Assembly: GCA_052117605.1 (NCBI GenBank)
Contig: JBQKIT010000022.1
Strand: one strand, 5' to 3'
From: CAG-791 sp000431495
GTDB lineage: Bacteria; Bacillota; Clostridia; Lachnospirales; Lachnospiraceae
DNA: 37,036 nt
In this document: positions 15,722-23,356 of the stretch, one piece after another
Position numbering within the stretch: position 1 is the first letter of the stretch
How the letters are laid out: each line of letters opens with the position of its first letter
Position numbers and translations under genes: made by a program
The notes under the pieces: model-generated
The model's input: only the letters and a program-made list of their open reading frames with translations
What the model was told of the DNA's origin: nothing
The model's database searches: none

Positions 15722-15750
15722 TTTACAAAAGAAGCATGCTTGCGTATAAT
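15722..15750 (+). promoter_or_regulatory. Sigma-A promoter of rpsU
   Basis: TTTACA (15722-15727), a 17-bp spacer and perfect TATAAT (15745-15750), starting 21 bp after the alaS stop. It predicts a start near 15757 and a leader of about 148 nt before rpsU. Confidence 0.75.
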
Positions 15751-15789
15751 CTGGTTTGTGTCTTTTTGAGAGATTCATAAAACACAGAA

Positions 15790-15852
15790 AAACCCATCAG
15801 CCAGATGAGAGGTTTCTGAGATCGGATGAGATGTATTTTTAATATATTTCAT
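15790..15852 (+). other. Structured leader of rpsU, two hairpins
   Basis: Within the predicted rpsU 5' UTR, AAACCCATC (15790-15798) pairs with GATG...GGTTT (15804-15815). A second hairpin pairs 15826-15836 with 15842-15852 over a 5-nt loop (11 pairs, two of them G-U). Neither has a T-run typical of a terminator. Their role, such as feedback by S21 or mRNA stability, is inference only. Confidence 0.4.
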
Positions 15853-15904
15853 GTGATGCCGGAGAGCTTTCCATCTGAAAGGGACTGAAGGGAGGGTAGA
15901 AGAA

Positions 15905-16081
15905 ATGTCTAGCGTTATCGTAAAAGAGAATGAGACTTTGGACAGCGCTCTGCGTCGTTTCAAGAGAAGCTGCGCAAAGGCGGGCATCCAGCAGGAAATC
16001 CGTAAGAGAGAACACTACGAGAAGCCCAGCGTAAAGCGTAAGAAGAAGTCCGAAGCTGCAAGAAAGAGGAAGTACAACTAA
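15905..16081 (+). CDS. rpsU: 30S ribosomal protein S21
   Basis: A small gene of 58 codons. The product starts MSSVIVKENETLDSALRRFKRSCAKAG in outline, with the family-typical EIRKREHYEKPSVKRKKKSEAARK tail, strongly basic throughout. S21 sits on the platform of the small subunit near the 16S 3' end. AAGGGAGGG lies upstream of the ATG. It is monocistronic, with its own promoter and long leader and a strong terminator. Confidence 0.96.
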   Translation: MSSVIVKENETLDSALRRFKRSCAKAGIQQEIRKREHYEKPSVKRKKKSEAARKRKYN

Positions 16082-16133
16082 TCGCTGATCGGAAGATGGC
16101 GAGACGGCTGTACCTGTAATCAAGACAGCAGTG

Positions 16134-16166
16134 GCCCCTGACACGAGAGTGTCAGGGGCTTTTCTT
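16134..16166 (+). terminator. Rho-independent terminator of rpsU
   Basis: GCCCCTGACAC (16134-16144) pairs perfectly with GTGTCAGGGGC (16149-16159) over a GAGA loop, followed by TTTTCTT. Confidence 0.92.
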
Positions 16167-16197
16167 GCGCCTTTCTTAACCGGCATCTCTATGGCGG

Positions 16198-16225
16198 CTG
16201 ACTGACAGGTGTGATAAACTATATT
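16198..16225 (+). promoter_or_regulatory. Possible promoter of the SGNH-MBOAT operon
   Basis: CTGACT (16198-16203), a 16-bp spacer and TATATT (16220-16225). Transcription would start near 16232, so the ATG at 16231 could not serve as start and the ATG at 16261 is favoured. Confidence 0.45.
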
Positions 16226-16260
16226 GGCTTATGGGCAATTCAGATTGCGCCGGAGTGGTC

Positions 16261-17544
16261 ATGGAAGCAGACGGACAAACCGGCAGGAGAAGCATATTGA
16301 AGAATCGGACCGGAAACAGAATATGGGTGATCAGGGGACTGAAGGTGCTGTCTCTTCTGGCGGCAGTGCTTGCGGTGCTCTCGATTGCATGGAAGACGCT
16401 CTATATCCACCGGAATTATGATGAGGACCGGATCATCGGATTTTACCGGGAACCGGAGGACTCGCTGGACGTTGTGCTGATCGGAGCAAGTGATATCAGC
16501 CGTGCCTATTGCTCCGGTCTGGCATATGAGGACTATGGAATTACGAGCTATCCGTTTACCATCAACGGAGATGCGGTTCAGGTATGGCGCGCACAGCTGG
16601 ATGAGACCATGCGGCTTCAGAACCCTGATGTGGTGGTGATTGAGGTCAATGGTGCCCTTTACAGTTCCTCGGAGGAGGAACAGTATCACATGTATCAGAC
16701 GGCAGTGGAGAGAATGGCCCTGCATCTGCCGCTGTTTTCCGGGACCCGTCTTCAAATGATCCGGACGTATCTGAAGGAGACCGGAAGATACGGGGAAGCG
16801 CTTGGGCTCCTGGTTCCGCTTTATGCTTATCATTCCAACCAGCCGGGAGGAATCCGCAGCGCTGCTGCCACGATTCGGGACAATCTTCATTTCGGAGCGG
16901 ACAATAACGGCGTTCTGACGCTTCGGGGCTTTGAGACACTGACCGGAAAGGTTCCGGCAGGGAAGCTGATTCCGGATTATGAAGAGAGTGAGGCGACGCA
17001 GGAGCTGGATCCTGCCTACGAAAAGGCGCTGAGAAGCTTCCTGTCTTACTGTGTGAAGAAATACCCGAAGACGAAGATTCTTTTTGTCCGCACGCCGCAT
17101 CTGTTTGAGGAGAACAATGCCAGAATGCAGATGATTTTCGGCCGGACCAACCGGATCGGACAGATCATCGGGGAGTATGGCTTTCCGTTTCTGAATTTCG
17201 AGAAGAAAAAGGCGGAGGTCGGCATTGATAATCAGACGGATTTTTATGACGCCAATCATCTGAATGTGAGCGGAATGAGGAAATTTACGAAGTGGCTTTC
17301 AGAGTATCTCCTGGAGCATGGTGTGGAACCCCGGGTGCTTTCCGGCAGGGAGAAGGAACAGTGGGAGCATACTGCCGGGTATACGAAGCTGCTTCTGGAC
17401 TACTACGAGAAGCTTCAGGGGGAAGGCTCGAACGGGAAGGATCTGTTTGAGAGCCCGGAGACTCTGGAAATTCTGCATCAGATGGAGGAGAGCGGAGGCT
17501 TTGAAGCGGAAGCTGCATCGACGCGGAAGGAGGATGCCGGATGA
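16261..17544 (+). CDS. SGNH-hydrolase-like membrane-anchored protein, MBOAT partner
   Basis: A 427-residue protein with a basic N-terminus, one membrane helix (about residues 27-47) and a large extracytoplasmic domain. The domain has an SGNH/GDSL layout: a nucleophile-type block VVLIGASDISRA with S77, and a C-terminal DFYDANHLN block with D330 and H333 spaced as the catalytic Asp-x-x-His. Proteins of this kind (compare DltD, AlgX/AlgJ, PatB) pass acyl groups to surface polymers with an MBOAT partner, and an MBOAT gene overlaps its end by 4 bp (ATGA). The ATG at 16261 is preceded by GGAG at 5-bp spacing. The acceptor polymer is unknown; no exopolysaccharide, teichoic acid or dlt genes lie nearby. 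Confidence 0.8.
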   Translation: MEADGQTGRRSILKNRTGNRIWVIRGLKVLSLLAAVLAVLSIAWKTLYIHRNYDEDRIIGFYREPEDSLDVVLIGASDISRAYCSGLAYEDYGITSYPFTINGDAVQVWRAQLDETMRLQNPDVVVIEVNGALYSSSEEEQYHMYQTAVERMALHLPLFSGTRLQMIRTYLKETGRYGEALGLLVPLYAYHSNQPGGIRSAAATIRDNLHFGADNNGVLTLRGFETLTGKVPAGKLIPDYEESEATQELDPAYEKALRSFLSYCVKKYPKTKILFVRTPHLFEENNARMQMIFGRTNRIGQIIGEYGFPFLNFEKKKAEVGIDNQTDFYDANHLNVSGMRKFTKWLSEYLLEHGVEPRVLSGREKEQWEHTAGYTKLLLDYYEKLQGEGSNGKDLFESPETLEILHQMEESGGFEAEAASTRKEDAG

Positions 17545-19178
17545 ACTACGTATCGTTTCTCTTTCTGATTTATGTGACGGTGGCCTGTCTGGCTTACTTT
17601 CTCTTTCCTGTTGTGTTTCGGAAATTCCGATCCTGTCAGTGGACCGTGCTTCTTGCTGCCAGCTGGATGTTTTATCTGCTCTGTGCGGGGAAGTATTTCT
17701 TTTTCCTTCTGGTCACTTCCTGGACCGTTTATCTTGGGGCACGCCTTATTCAGAAGCAGGCAGATCTGCAGCATCAGGCCTTAAGCGGAGAGAAGAAGCT
17801 GGGGCGTGAGGAAAAAAAGGCGATCCGAAGGGTCTTCACGAAACGCAAGCACAGAATTCTGTGGGCCGTTTTGCTGCTGAATTTCGGAATTCTTGCCTTT
17901 TTCAAGTATGTTCCGGATTGGATCCGGGCAGCTTCCGATGGGGAGAAGCAGCTATCGCTTCTGGTTCCGATCGGGATTTCCTTTTATACCTTTCAGGCGA
18001 CGGGGTACCTGATTGATGTCTGCAACGGAAACGTGAAGGCAGAGAAGAGCTTCTGGAAGACGGCACTGTTTGTCAGCTTCTTCCCTCAGATTATTCAGGG
18101 GCCGATCGGCTTCTGGGATCCTGTGGCAGAGCAGCTGTTTGCGGAGCACCGTCCGGAATGGACAAGGATCAAGCATGGACTGGAGCTCATTTTGTGGGGG
18201 TATCTCCGCAAGATGGTTCTGGCGGACCGCCTGGTCAAAGACATCTATCTTGTGACGGATTCCTATGCACAGTATTCGGGCTCCATGGCAGCCGTGGCCG
18301 TTTTGCTGTATGCCATTCAGCTTTATGCGGATTTTGCGGGCGGAATTGACATTTCCCGCGGAATTGCACAGATTCTTGGGATTGATCTTCCCGAAAACTT
18401 CCGGCAGCCGTATCTGGCAACCTCCATCAACGATTACTGGAGGCGATGGCACATCACGCTCGGTGCCTGGATGAAGAAATATGTGTTTTATCCGCTTGCC
18501 TTGACACCCTTGTTTGCGGGCACCGGAAAAAAGGTGGCTGCAACGAGATTCGGGAAAACCGGCTTCGGAAAGCATGCAGGAAAGGTTCTTCCGGCTGCAT
18601 TGTCCTGCATTGTGGTTTTCCTGATTGTCGGAATCTGGCACGGCGCAGGGGGAAAATATGTGGCCTTTGGACTGTGGAACGGCGGGATCATTTTCCTTTC
18701 CATGATGCTGGAGCCCTTTTTCCCTGCATGGAAAAGAGTACTTCATATCCGCGAGGGAGCGGCAGGCTTCCGGATTTTTCAGATTCTCCGAACGTTTCTC
18801 CTTGTGTTTATCGGCTATGTTTTCGATGTGGCGAAGGATTTCGGGGCCGCGATGGAAATTCTTGCCAGAATGGTGATGCATGCACAGTGGAACCCGCATG
18901 CTCTTTACAATGAGATCAACAATACGTATGCGGAATTCAATACGTGGAATGTACTCATTGTGACCGGAATGACGGTGCTGATGATTGTGGTGGACCGGTA
19001 TCATGAACGGCATGATCCGCATCTTGGAGGCGATGGCCTCGGCCTTCGTGAGAGAATCGATCAGGGGTGCTTCTGGAGGGAGTGGCTGCTTGTCCTTGCC
19101 TGTGTCTGCGCCATCGTACTTCTTGGCGTTTACGGGCCGGGATATGCTCCGGTGAAATTTGTATATGCCGGGTTCTAA
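17541..19178 (+). CDS. MBOAT family membrane O-acyltransferase (AlgI/DltB-like)
   Basis: A 545-residue polytopic membrane protein. Family markers include ISFYTFQATGYLIDV, the block ATSINDYWRRWHITLGAWMKKYVFYPL with H304, and the invariant histidine H367 in LIVGIWHGAGG. MBOAT proteins carry acyl groups (often acetyl) across the membrane for transfer to polysaccharide or teichoic acid. Its start overlaps the stop of the SGNH gene (ATGA), indicating translational coupling and a two-part acyl-transfer system. It lacks the dltA/dltC genes needed for D-alanylation, so acetylation of a surface polymer is the likelier reading (inference). Confidence 0.9.
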   Translation: MNYVSFLFLIYVTVACLAYFLFPVVFRKFRSCQWTVLLAASWMFYLLCAGKYFFFLLVTSWTVYLGARLIQKQADLQHQALSGEKKLGREEKKAIRRVFTKRKHRILWAVLLLNFGILAFFKYVPDWIRAASDGEKQLSLLVPIGISFYTFQATGYLIDVCNGNVKAEKSFWKTALFVSFFPQIIQGPIGFWDPVAEQLFAEHRPEWTRIKHGLELILWGYLRKMVLADRLVKDIYLVTDSYAQYSGSMAAVAVLLYAIQLYADFAGGIDISRGIAQILGIDLPENFRQPYLATSINDYWRRWHITLGAWMKKYVFYPLALTPLFAGTGKKVAATRFGKTGFGKHAGKVLPAALSCIVVFLIVGIWHGAGGKYVAFGLWNGGIIFLSMMLEPFFPAWKRVLHIREGAAGFRIFQILRTFLLVFIGYVFDVAKDFGAAMEILARMVMHAQWNPHALYNEINNTYAEFNTWNVLIVTGMTVLMIVVDRYHERHDPHLGGDGLGLRERIDQGCFWREWLLVLACVCAIVLLGVYGPGYAPVKFVYAGF

Positions 19179-19205
19179 GACGTTCAGGATCAGAAAGGAT
19201 GCAAC

Positions 19206-20123
19206 ATGAAGAAAACAAATGCTGCAGCCGCAGCTGCTGCGGGAGCTCTTGTGACAGCGGGCCTTGCCGTATCCTGGCGGGACGGACACCGGTTTGTGGT
19301 CCGGCATTATCAAATCTCTTCTTCGAAAATCCGTGAGAATACAAGAATTGTGTTCCTTTCGGATCTGCACAGTCAGGTCTATGGGAAGAAAAACGATCCG
19401 GACGGGCCAAACGGTCCTCTTCTTCGCGCAATTCGCAGTCTGAACCCGGATGCGGTCATGATCGGCGGCGACATGATTGTCGCGAAGGATGCTGCATACA
19501 ATAAACCGGGCTGGAAGGAGGTTCCTCTTGACCTGATCGAAAAGCTTGCGAAAGAGTTTCCGGTCTATTTTGCAGAAGGAAATCACGAGGCACAGCTTGC
19601 CAGTGAACGGCTGGAGGGAAGATACCTCCGGCAGTACCTGGAATATCACGAAGAGGCGGAGCGCCTCGGCGCAATCCGCGTGCACAACAGATCGGTCGTT
19701 CTTCGCGGAGGAATCCGGCTGTACGGCCTGGATCTTGACAGTGAAACCTTCCGGAAATTTCTTCCGTACCATCTTTGCAAAGAGCAGGTGGAGGAGAACC
19801 TCGGAGAGCCGGATCCGGACAAGTTCTGTCTGGTGCTCGCCCACAATCCGAAATTCTTTCCGGTCTATGCGGACTGGGGAGCAGACCTGGTGCTGTCCGG
19901 GCATATCCATGGAGGGATCATCCGACTGGGACCGAAGGGACCGGGACTTTTGTCTCCGGACTGGCACTTTTTCCCGGATTATACAGGAGGGGAGTACCGG
20001 ATTCGAAGAGAAGACGGAACGGAGGCCGCGATGGTTCTGAGCTGCGGTACAGGGACACATTCCCTGCACCTGCGGTTTATGAATCCGGGGGAGGTATCTC
20101 TACTCGAACTCAGCCGATGCTGA
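19206..20123 (+). CDS. Calcineurin-like metallophosphoesterase (YkuE/YaeI type)
   Basis: A 305-residue protein with a short N-terminal hydrophobic stretch rich in alanine (possible signal or anchor, about residues 5-22). It carries the complete dinuclear-metal motif set: SDLHS (D53, H55), GGDMI, GNHE, LAHNP and SGHIHGG. The family includes membrane-associated phosphodiesterases acting on lipid-linked sugars or phosphate esters; the substrate here is unknown. It begins 27 bp after the MBOAT gene, preceded by GAAAGGA, and may belong to the same transcript. Its last codons overlap the first copy of a 17-bp direct repeat. Confidence 0.9.
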   Translation: MKKTNAAAAAAAGALVTAGLAVSWRDGHRFVVRHYQISSSKIRENTRIVFLSDLHSQVYGKKNDPDGPNGPLLRAIRSLNPDAVMIGGDMIVAKDAAYNKPGWKEVPLDLIEKLAKEFPVYFAEGNHEAQLASERLEGRYLRQYLEYHEEAERLGAIRVHNRSVVLRGGIRLYGLDLDSETFRKFLPYHLCKEQVEENLGEPDPDKFCLVLAHNPKFFPVYADWGADLVLSGHIHGGIIRLGPKGPGLLSPDWHFFPDYTGGEYRIRREDGTEAAMVLSCGTGTHSLHLRFMNPGEVSLLELSRC

Positions 20124-20215
20124 GTTCTCCTATCCCGAGCGGCAGAAAAAACCGCCGCTCGCGCATCCGGGAAACCGCCTGCGCGGATTTCCCGACTGCT
20201 CTACTCGAACTCAGC
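20098..20215 (+). repeat. Structured segment bounded by 17-bp direct repeats
   Basis: CTCTACTCGAACTCAGC occurs at 20098-20114 and again at 20199-20215, start points 101 bp apart. Three palindromes lie between. AACTCAGC (20107-20114) pairs with GCTGAGTT (20119-20126). CGAGCGGC (20136-20143) pairs with GCCGCTCG (20154-20161). GGGAAACCGC (20169-20178) pairs with GCGGATTTCCC (20183-20193), with one bulge. The same GCTGAGTT can also pair with AACTCAGC of the second repeat (20208-20215), just before the scpA ribosome site. It may be a repetitive element or an RNA switch; both are inference. Confidence 0.6.
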
Positions 20216-20232
20216 TCACTAGAAAGGTAAGA

Positions 20233-21012
20233 ATGGAACTGGAATTTAAACTGGAGAAGTTTGAGGGGCCGCTGGACCTTCTGCTTCATTTGATTGATAA
20301 GAACAAGGTCGACATCTATGACATTCCGATCGCGGACATCACCGATCAGTACATGGAGTATGTGCGGCAGATGGAAGAGGAAGACATGGATGTCATGAGT
20401 GAATTTCTCGTGATGGCGGCAACGCTTCTGGACATTAAGTGCCGCATGCTTCTTCCGAAGGAAGTGAATGAAGAGGGCGAGGAGGATCCGAGGGCCGAGC
20501 TTGTACAGAAGCTTCTGGAATACAAGATGTACAAGTATATGTCATCGGAGCTTCGTGAAATGTCGGACGGCGCGGGTCAGACGCTTTATCGGAAGAAGAA
20601 TCTTCCGAAGGAGGTTCGCAGCTATGTGCCGCCGGTGAATTACGAGGAGCTTCTCGGAGACACTACGCTTGCGAAGCTGAATGATATTTTCCAGGATATC
20701 CTGAAGCGTCAGAAATACAGGGTGGACCCGGTGCGTTCTCAGTTCGGAAGAATTGAGAAGGAAGAGGTGGATCTGACCGCCAAGGAACTTTACATCAAGG
20801 CTTATCTGAACACACACCGCGATACGGATTTCCGGACGCTTCTGGAGGAGCAGGGATCCCGTGATGAGGTGATCGTCACGTTTCTTGTGGTTCTGGAGCT
20901 GATGAAGACAGGAAACATTCAGATTGAGCAGGAGGAGCTGTTCGGTAGCATCTCCATTCATGTAACAAAGGATATTTCTGCGGAAGCCGGCCTGACCGGA
21001 GAATTTTCATAA
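20233..21012 (+). CDS. scpA: Segregation and condensation protein A
   Basis: Kleisin subunit that bridges the Smc heads and binds ScpB in the bacterial condensin. The 259-residue protein opens with the family block LEKFEGPLDLLLHLIDKNKVDIYDIPIADIT and MSEFLVMAATLLDIKCRMLLP, and ends with a winged-helix region (FLVVLELMKTGNIQIEQEELFG), as expected. GAAAGGTAAG precedes the ATG. It is followed by scpB after 45 bp. The upstream segment contains the direct-repeat structure that could affect access to its ribosome site. Confidence 0.97.
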   Translation: MELEFKLEKFEGPLDLLLHLIDKNKVDIYDIPIADITDQYMEYVRQMEEEDMDVMSEFLVMAATLLDIKCRMLLPKEVNEEGEEDPRAELVQKLLEYKMYKYMSSELREMSDGAGQTLYRKKNLPKEVRSYVPPVNYEELLGDTTLAKLNDIFQDILKRQKYRVDPVRSQFGRIEKEEVDLTAKELYIKAYLNTHRDTDFRTLLEEQGSRDEVIVTFLVVLELMKTGNIQIEQEELFGSISIHVTKDISAEAGLTGEFS

Positions 21013-21057
21013 CGGCAGAAGAACGAGCAGAAAGACAGGCAGAAGGGAACAGTGAGT

Positions 21058-21741
21058 ATGGAAGAATTTGAAACATCGCTCCCGAAGGAAAACACGGAGC
21101 TTCCGGAGGAAAACAGCGGGCTTTCCGGAGAAACTGCAGGGCTTTCGGAGGAACAGGCCGGAAGCCGTGAGGAATCGGATGAGAAGGTGCTCGCGGCGAT
21201 TGAGGCGATCCTGTTTACCATGGGGGAGTCGGTGGAAATCAGTGCAATTTCCAAAGCGCTGGATATCAGCGCCGCCAGAATCCGGAAGCTGATCACCAAA
21301 TTGAAAAAACGCTATGATGCGCCCTCCCGGGGAATTATGATTCAGCAGTTTGACGATGCGGTGCAGATGTCGACAAAGCCGGAGCAGTATGAGAACCTGA
21401 TCCGGATTGCAAAGGTTCCGAAGAAAATGACATTGTCGGATTCTGTGATGGAAACGCTTTCGATCATTGCGTACAAGCAGCCGATTACCAAGGTGGAGGT
21501 AGAAGGAATCCGCGGCGTTTCCTGCGATTATGCGATCAATAAGCTCCTGGAATATGATCTCATCAAGGAGCTTGGAAGAAAGGATGCACCCGGCAGACCG
21601 ATTCTGTTTGGCACCACGGAGCAGTTCCTCCGATCCTTCGGCGTGAAGAATCTGACAGAGCTTCCTTCCATCAACACCGTTCAGGTGGAAGAGTTCAAGG
21701 AAGAAGCGGAGGCTGAGGTGGATGACCGCCTTGGAATCTGA
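21058..21741 (+). CDS. scpB: Segregation and condensation protein B
   Basis: Winged-helix partner of ScpA in Smc-ScpAB. The core begins at about residue 42 with KVLAAIEAILFTMGESVEIS and includes LSIIAYKQPITKVEVEGIRGVSCDYAI and LGRKDAPGRPILFGTT, both typical. The first 40 residues are an extra Glu-rich extension built of four heptad-like units (LPKENTE, LPEENSG, LSGETAG, LSEEQAG). Two starts are possible: GTG at 21052 and ATG at 21058. The ATG is preferred because AAGGGA ends 9 bases before it and only 3 before the GTG. Confidence 0.95.
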   Translation: MEEFETSLPKENTELPEENSGLSGETAGLSEEQAGSREESDEKVLAAIEAILFTMGESVEISAISKALDISAARIRKLITKLKKRYDAPSRGIMIQQFDDAVQMSTKPEQYENLIRIAKVPKKMTLSDSVMETLSIIAYKQPITKVEVEGIRGVSCDYAINKLLEYDLIKELGRKDAPGRPILFGTTEQFLRSFGVKNLTELPSINTVQVEEFKEEAEAEVDDRLGI

Positions 21742-21791
21742 TTTACGGCATCCGGACTGCAAAAGCTTCGTCAAAATTTTCACATTACATG

Positions 21792-21820
21792 TTCGTTTTT
21801 GCAAATCCTTATGTTACAAT
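21792..21820 (+). promoter_or_regulatory. Extended -10 promoter of the carboxyltransferase operon
   Basis: TGTTACAAT (21812-21820) is an extended -10 element. The matching -35 position (TTCGTT, 21792-21797, 17-bp spacer) is weak. A start near 21827 would give a leader of about 87 nt. Confidence 0.5.
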
Positions 21821-21836
21821 ACCAACTAGCGCAGTA

Positions 21837-21880
21837 ACGTGGATCGTAGTATGCCTGCAAGGGGATGAGACGGTCCGCGT
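21837..21880 (+). other. Leader stem-loop before the carboxyltransferase operon
   Basis: ACGTGGATCG (21837-21846) pairs with CGGTCCGCGT (21871-21880) over ten positions, two of them G-U, enclosing a 24-nt purine-rich loop. It lies between the predicted promoter and the first gene. No T-run follows, so it is not a terminator. It does not match a riboswitch I recognise. Confidence 0.4.
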
Positions 21881-21913
21881 TTCAACGACATAAATCACAT
21901 GGAGGTTCAAAGT

Positions 21914-23335
21914 ATGAGCAGTTCTTCAAAAGCGAGTGAGAGAATCAATGCCTTACTCGATGATAACAGCTTTGTTGAAGTTGGTGCTCTCGTAACTGCG
22001 AGATCGACTAATTTCAATGTAAAGCCCGAGCAGACTCCGTCTGACGGCGTTATCACCGGATATGGCACCATTGATGGCAGTCTCGTATTCGTTTACAGCC
22101 AGGATTCTACTGTGCTGGGCGGATCGATCGGTGAGATGCATGCAAAGAAGATCACCGGACTGTATGATCTTGCACTCAAGACAGGCGCTCCGATCATCGG
22201 ACTCCTGGATTCCGCAGGACTTCGTCTTCAGGAGGGAACGGATGCACTGAATGCATTCGCATCCATCTATGCGAAGGAAGCTGAGGCATCCGGCGTGATT
22301 CCCCAGATCGCAGCAGTATTCGGTAATTGCGGCGGCGGACTTGCCGTTGCTGCAGGCATGGCAGATTTTGCATTTATGGCAGATGATGCGAAGCTTTTTG
22401 TCAACAGCCCGAACGCACTGGTCGGCAATTCCGAGGATAAGAAGGACACTGCTGCTGCAGGCTTCAAGGCTGAGGCAGGCGCAGTGGATGCACATGGCAC
22501 AGAGGAAGAGGTCCTCGCGAAGATTCGCGCACTGGTATCCATTCTTCCTTCCAACAACGAGGATGAGGCAGCAGAGGAGTGCGAGGACGATCTGAACCGC
22601 GCAAGCGCAAATGTAGCTGCCGGTATCGCAGATCCTGCGGTAGCAGCTGCAGATCTGAGCGATGGCAATCTCTTCGTTGAGACCAGGGCAGAGTATGCAA
22701 AGGAAATGGCTACCGGCTTCATCAAGCTCAACGGCGAGACCGTCGGACTGATTGCAAACCGCACCGCTTCCTATGACGAGAAGGGCGAGACTGCAGCAGA
22801 GTTCAAGCCGGTTCTGACCGTTGCCGGAACCGAGAAGGCTGCGGATTTCGTAAACTTCTGCGATGCATTTGAGATTCCGGTTGTGACCCTGACCAATGTC
22901 AGCGGCTTCTGCACCTGCGAGTGCGCAGAGAAGAAGATCGCGAAGAATGCGGCAAAGCTTGCAGCTGCTTTTGCAGGTGCAACGGTTCCGAAGGTGAACG
23001 TTGTAGTCGGCGATGCTTTCGGCAGCGCATACACCGTCATGAATTCCAAGGCTCTTGGCGCTGACATCACCATGGCTCTTCCGGATGCCCGGATCGGCAT
23101 GATGGATGGAAATCTTGCTGCACAGATCATTGCTGCAGGAAAGGATTCCGCTGAGGTTGCAGAGACGGCCAGCAAGTACAATGAGCTTCAGAACAGCATC
23201 GACAGCGCAGCTGCTCACGGCTATGTAGATCAGATCGTTGAGCCTGCGGATCTGCGCAAGTATCTGATCGGCGCACTGGAAATGCTCTATACCAAGAGAG
23301 AGGATCTTCCTGCCAAGAAGCATATGACCGTTTAA
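21914..23335 (+). CDS. Carboxyltransferase subunit, 12S/MmdA-like (divergent)
   Basis: Crotonase-fold carboxyltransferase related to the alpha subunit of methylmalonyl-CoA or glutaconyl-CoA decarboxylases and the 12S subunit of transcarboxylase. The 473-residue protein has two homologous halves. The N-half shows SDGVITGYGTIDGSLVFVYSQD, GGSIGEMHAKKI and DSAGLRLQEGTDAL; the C-half has GFIKLNGETVGLIANRT and GSAYTVMNSKALGADI. Some positions differ from the family as I recall it. The first oxyanion segment reads FGNCGGGLAV, and the usual Pro-Gly-Phe-Leu-Pro-Gly stretch reads VSGFCTCEC, with C333, C335 and C337 in a CxCxC pattern. The ATG at 21914 follows GGAGGT; the ATG 5 codons upstream overlaps that site. 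It heads the five-gene operon. The substrate is unknown. Confidence 0.85.
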   Translation: MSSSSKASERINALLDDNSFVEVGALVTARSTNFNVKPEQTPSDGVITGYGTIDGSLVFVYSQDSTVLGGSIGEMHAKKITGLYDLALKTGAPIIGLLDSAGLRLQEGTDALNAFASIYAKEAEASGVIPQIAAVFGNCGGGLAVAAGMADFAFMADDAKLFVNSPNALVGNSEDKKDTAAAGFKAEAGAVDAHGTEEEVLAKIRALVSILPSNNEDEAAEECEDDLNRASANVAAGIADPAVAAADLSDGNLFVETRAEYAKEMATGFIKLNGETVGLIANRTASYDEKGETAAEFKPVLTVAGTEKAADFVNFCDAFEIPVVTLTNVSGFCTCECAEKKIAKNAAKLAAAFAGATVPKVNVVVGDAFGSAYTVMNSKALGADITMALPDARIGMMDGNLAAQIIAAGKDSAEVAETASKYNELQNSIDSAAAHGYVDQIVEPADLRKYLIGALEMLYTKREDLPAKKHMTV

Positions 23336-23356
23336 TTGAGAGGAGACACGTATAAG

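Noticed and set aside
12728..15778. A minus-strand open frame of over 1000 codons opposite alaS
   Set aside because: It is an antisense shadow of alaS; the plus strand encodes a complete alanyl-tRNA synthetase, and the minus product has no recognisable domains.
17952..20069. A minus-strand frame of about 705 codons across the MBOAT and phosphoesterase genes
   Set aside because: It spans two unrelated conserved genes and an intergenic gap and lacks a ribosome site or motifs.
21076..21159. CRISPR-like or minisatellite array
   Set aside because: The four 21-bp units are coding, degenerate and without spacers, so they are tandem protein repeats in ScpB.
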